The notes under the pieces were generated by a model. That model was not told the DNA's origin. It did no database searches and saw only the letters and a program-made list of their open reading frames with translations. Shown here piece after piece: positions 60,462-64,000 of a stretch of DNA of 64,000 bases. The DNA lies in contig NC_132976.1 in NCBI RefSeq assembly GCF_047496725.1, positions 3,084,001-3,148,000 of the forward strand. Reading direction: 5' to 3'. The position numbers and the translations under genes were made by a program. This DNA is from Anoplolepis gracilipes. Lineage: Eukaryota > Arthropoda > Insecta > Hymenoptera > Formicidae. Numbering within the stretch: the first letter of the stretch is position 1; each line of letters opens with the position of its first letter.

Positions 60462-61463
60462 GGATCATCTTTTTCTGTTTTTTTTTTGTTTTTTTGTTTT
60501 TTTTTCCGATATAACGTACAAGTCAATTATTGCGAAAAGTCATCTTGATATCTTGTAAAATGAATTATTCGTTGAAAAAAATCTTATTTACTGCACTCTT
60601 CTATATAATTACTATATCGTTATTTATCACGAGATTTATGCATCCCAAGTTTACTACGATAGATAGTAATTTTAGTACAAATTAATTAACCACTGGGCAC
60701 CAAAGCCGCAAGTATTCGCCGACCTCTTTTAAAGATAAAAAAGATTTAAATAAAACGCTTCAGCCCTTAAAGTATGTCCCACACGCGAGATAGAGAGGGA
60801 GATCGTTTTTTTTATAAATATTACTATGTCATTAAACTACGTAATATACAGTTCCAGCCCTGCTTCCAGCTAGTTGGTAAAGAGCTTTGTGCTATTTATA
60901 ATCATGTGCAACTGCATCGTTTGCATCACCTATATCATCTGTCTTGGCGCGAATAATACGATTCTCTGTAACACTGAATATGTCTTGTGTACTAAAAATC
61001 TAAAGGAAAAATATTTTTTTGTAACATCTTATTCGATTGGGTTAACGAGTCAAAATTATGACAATTTCATCGCAACATTTTTATATATAATATTCAGACA
61101 TAATAAACGCTGATATTATGTATACAATAAGAAATATTGGAAAAGATATTTCTTACGCTTTGAAATTTCAGGAAAACATATTTATGTTAAAGAGAATCTC
61201 ATTAATTAGTACTATCTTACGATAATCATATAAATTATGCTTGAGTAAATATTTAATAACATTTCTGCGACGTACCTATATAATCTTGTTTGCTAAGCAG
61301 GAGCTGGTGAATGTATCGAATTGTCCCGATAAGAATCAAAACACAAAGCATAGACTTGCGTAGAATAATCTGTACAGTAAAGGTAGTAGAGCGGATAGTG
61401 TACGGTAGTGGATGGCGGATGTATTGTCTGTTCACTACGCATCAGCCAGGCAACTGAACGCTT

Positions 61464-64000
61464 TTATATGTACACCGGTGACTCCTGGCCGGTTAATAGT
61501 CTAAACATCGACGTGGGCATCGTCTTCATCAGAATCTAGAAAGGAAGAAAACATTTTTTCGACTCGAGCGAGGATCCTTCCTTTATCAAACAAAAAAACA
61601 TACAGCCATCTATTACGTACCTCTCCCACCGACGTAGCCAGAAGATTAACAATCTTTTCATGCGGTACAGCCACAACGCTCTGATTATTGATCTCAATTA
61701 TCCTATGACCAACCCGAACTCCACCCCGTTCGGCGATACCGCCTCTCAATAGACTACATATCACTCCGTTCTGTACACTAAATCCTAACTGATACTTGGT
61801 GTCGGGTCTCTTGATTTTCACTTCGACGACCGGCGCACACGGTACGACAGTCAGCTTGACAACAGTCTGATTCTTCGAGTTCTTTATGTAAGTCTGACAT
61901 GTGGACAAAGGCAAGCCGACCAGTGATACACCGTTAATCGCTATTATCTGATCGCCGATATTAAGCTGTCCGCAACGAGCGGCGGCACCGGCAGGCGCCA
62001 GATTTGCTATGACTACGGTTGGCAGCATCGAGCCCCATCCAGATTCAACGATTACAACACCGAGGATCTCTCCCTTCGCTTTCGGTACTACTACCTGGAA
62101 GCAGAAAATGTGAATTATCAAATTTCGTTCAAGTCGATACATCACGATAATCTGAACCGACGGGTCTGTAATTTTAACTTGAATTAATTTAATTTTTGGA
62201 TTAATGAGAAATCAACATTTATCGATAATTTTGGACAAGTTGGAACAAAGTAATCAAAATGCATCCTTGATTTTAAGTTGTTAGAAAATGTAAATTTTTT
62301 ATTCGAGTTAATAAATAGAGTCAAAGCTTGTAAAAAAATTCTTTTTTTCTCTGATCTTCCAAGTAGTTTTGTTCAAAATTCCAGATAAAGAGAATATTTT
62401 AAAGATTTTTTTTTAGTAATTTCCTAAAATCAGATTTTTGTCGTACGCGTTTTCTAATGCTTTTTATTCATACGAAGAAAAGTTATTTAAGTGTCAGATG
62501 TTAGATTTATAAATGTACTTAAAATTGAGAGAATTTTTGTTTTAATTCTTTGAGCCCTAATAAACTTTCATAAAATTCCTTAATAATTCTAGATGTTTTT
62601 CTAGCAGATGCTTTGAAACAGAAAAAGAATTTGAATCACCTCTTTCTGCATCTCTTTCTTCGCAAACATTTGCAACTCGTCGCCGAATATCTCTTGCGAA
62701 TTGAGCACTTCCTGATAATCCATTTCCTTAACGAAACTATGGTCTTCTATCCCGTTTGCTTTTAGGAACTCCATGTAAGCTACTTGGAACGCTTGTCCGA
62801 TACTTTGTGCTATAAATTGAGCCTCCTCACTTTCGAAAACGTGACAGATCATTTTCGGGGTGCGATTAATTTTCGGCACTTCCTCCATCTCGTGCGGCAC
62901 AAAGCGTCGTCGCGCCATTAGTACCACCAGATCACCGATGTCCGCGATGTACGAAATAGTACGCAACGCGTGATCCATCATGATCTCCTTCAGATCGGTG
63001 TTGAGGACCATAATCTTTTCTGTCGATATGAACAAATCTACTTCTGTACTTGGCTGAGTGTCACCGTCCGGTGCCTGAAAATATATTGGCATTATTTGTA
63101 GAATTATGTCTATATATCATATACAACATATTTATACGCGAGAATGTATGATACGTACCAATGCCTATCGAAAGAAAGCAGCATGTGTAACAAAGTAGAG
63201 AGTAATTAATTATAAGTTCGAGTACAATATATATATATATAACAGATTATAAACACATATACGCAGCGCGCTTAATAAGGTAAGTAAATAGTGCACTATA
63301 ATATGAACCGTATAAGCATAATCATTAACGACGCTATCACAAACCTGAGAGTTTGATAAAGAGAGAAAGAGAGATAGAAGTAAACGATTACAACCCCCCT
63401 AACTTTGGCGCAACATCTAACTTGCAAGAGAGTTTGGTCGCTATGATTTATAAAGAACATTGTGCATTTGTGTGTGATACGCAGATAATGTGAGTCTCAA
63501 GTAACTGAAAAGTGCAATTATACGGGAAATTGTTGCCGTGGAAATCTTATAGTCGAATAAAATAAAATTCAAATTAAGGGACGAAACGGCTGATATAAAA
63601 CTTGATGCTCAGTGTCGAATTACAAATCAATAGAGGGATGATAAAATGCGAGTAAGGGGTGGGTCGAACGACTGTTCTTTCAAGTCAATCAAAGGACAGT
63701 CGATCGCGGACATTACGTTAGCGTTAGGGATAGTGTTGTCTTTTTTTTTTTTTTTTTTTTGGGACATGAAGGGGGGGGGGCAATGAGGGCGGACCTTTAT
63801 CTTTGTCACAGCCTCCTCCACCATGTGGTTCTTAAGGCGCTTACGCCGTTTACGTCCCCCTTCCTCTTCCACCTCCACCGACCCGAGAAATTGTAGTCTG
63901 AAAACAGTTGTGGGCCCCAAGCAGCCACTGATCGGGGCCAGTTTCGGCTGGTGGGCCCCAAGCGCGTGCGACTCGGACTGGCCCCCACCAGAAGCGCTTC
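61464..64000 (-). CDS. X11L: X11/Mint adaptor (APBA family), 3' part, cut by window end
   Basis: Four exons are visible: 64000-63795 (continuing out of the window), 63074-62640, 62094-61621 and 61535-61464. The first carries the start of the PTB domain (FRLQFLGSVEVEE, MVEEAVTKIK). The second completes it: STEVDLFISTEKIMVLN, MMDHALRTISYIADIGDLVVLMARRR and MICHVFESEEAQFIAQSIGQAF. The third holds PDZ1 (GEILGVVIVESGWGSMLPTVVIAN) and most of PDZ2 (YQLGFSVQNGVICSLLRGGIAERGGVRVG). The last ends MKTMPTSMFRLLTGQESPVYI, the typical Mint C-terminus. Mint proteins bind APP-family tails, Munc18 and calcium channels and act in neuronal traffic. Vertebrate APBA1 has a microexon between the first two blocks; I could not find its counterpart by eye in 63,075-63,794. 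The donor after the first exon is GTCCGC. Symbol choice between fly X11L and X11Lbeta is uncertain. Confidence 0.93.

Larger units (their letters stand above)
53468..61463. other. Eight kilobases with no recognisable gene
   Basis: The stretch lies between two convergent genes, Ubc13 and APBA. It is very AT-rich, with TA microsatellites, a probable Ubc13 3' UTR at its left end, and at its right end the 3' UTR of APBA on the other strand. Long 3' UTRs are common for neuronal genes such as X11/Mint, so part of it may be transcribed. Small frames of 60-108 codons (for example at 58501, 60774 and 56979) have no domain or codon signature I recognise. Two inverted-repeat elements (55,484 and 60,314) are listed separately. 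A short tandem duplication (TAGAAGAATATCTTCGTAAA) is at about 53,690-53,730. Confidence 0.6.

Noticed and set aside
1..64000. Search for CRISPR arrays, bacterial operons, tRNA and rRNA genes
   Set aside because: No direct-repeat arrays with spacers, no prokaryotic gene structure, and no cloverleaf or rRNA-like sequence were seen. All genes are intron-containing and eukaryotic.

Overview
This window is animal nuclear DNA, almost certainly from an insect. The introns are AT-rich, GT/AG-bounded and mostly short. There are many AT and GA microsatellites, and every recognisable protein is an animal housekeeping or signalling factor. The intron-rich but compact genes, very low GC outside exons, a THAP-type transposon relic and many small inverted-repeat elements suggest Hymenoptera, perhaps an ant. 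That is an inference from general character, not from a species marker.

Layout. (1) 1-353: last exon of an unidentified RG-rich protein. (2) 1.1-8.3 kb: EMSY orthologue (+). (3) 8.6-10.0 kb: core spliceosomal SmB (-), tail to tail with EMSY. (4) 11.1-11.4 kb: a MITE-like element. (5) 11.8-20.4 kb: complete alpha-spectrin (+), with 45 bases inside one intron that look like a duplicated alternative exon. (6) 21.0-23.5 kb: TMEM39A orthologue (-). (7) 24.0-26.6 kb: a transposon graveyard holding a short inverted-repeat element, a broken THAP-domain transposase and an intronless broken copy of an ERI1-like exonuclease. (8) 26.8-34.0 kb: CEP192/Spd-2 (-), about 20 coding exons. (9) 35.8-37.4 kb: PARP16 (+). 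(10) 37.8-39.2 kb: VPS26C (-). (11) 40.2-42.7 kb: cyclin B (+). (12) 44.3-50.3 kb: ELP1 (-). (13) 52.7-53.5 kb: Ubc13/bendless (+), with a GC-rich 5' leader region from about 50.8 kb. (14) 53.5-61.4 kb: about 8 kb with no recognisable gene. (15) 61.5-64.0 kb: 3' half of X11/Mint (APBA) (-), cut by the window end.

Gene order alternates. CEP192/PARP16, VPS26C/cyclin B and ELP1/Ubc13 are head-to-head pairs. EMSY/SmB, PARP16/VPS26C, cyclin B/ELP1 and Ubc13/APBA are tail to tail. CEP192 and cyclin B share mitotic/centrosome biology, but nothing here suggests an operon-like unit. Exon joins were made by hand from splice sites, reading phase and family similarity. The summed exons of EMSY, SmB, alpha-spectrin, TMEM39A, PARP16, VPS26C, cyclin B and Ubc13 are all divisible by three.

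I found no convincing new multi-gene system. The best leads are the putative alternative alpha-spectrin microexon, a one-base-overlap uORF in front of PARP16, and a roughly 350-base repeat present in two introns.
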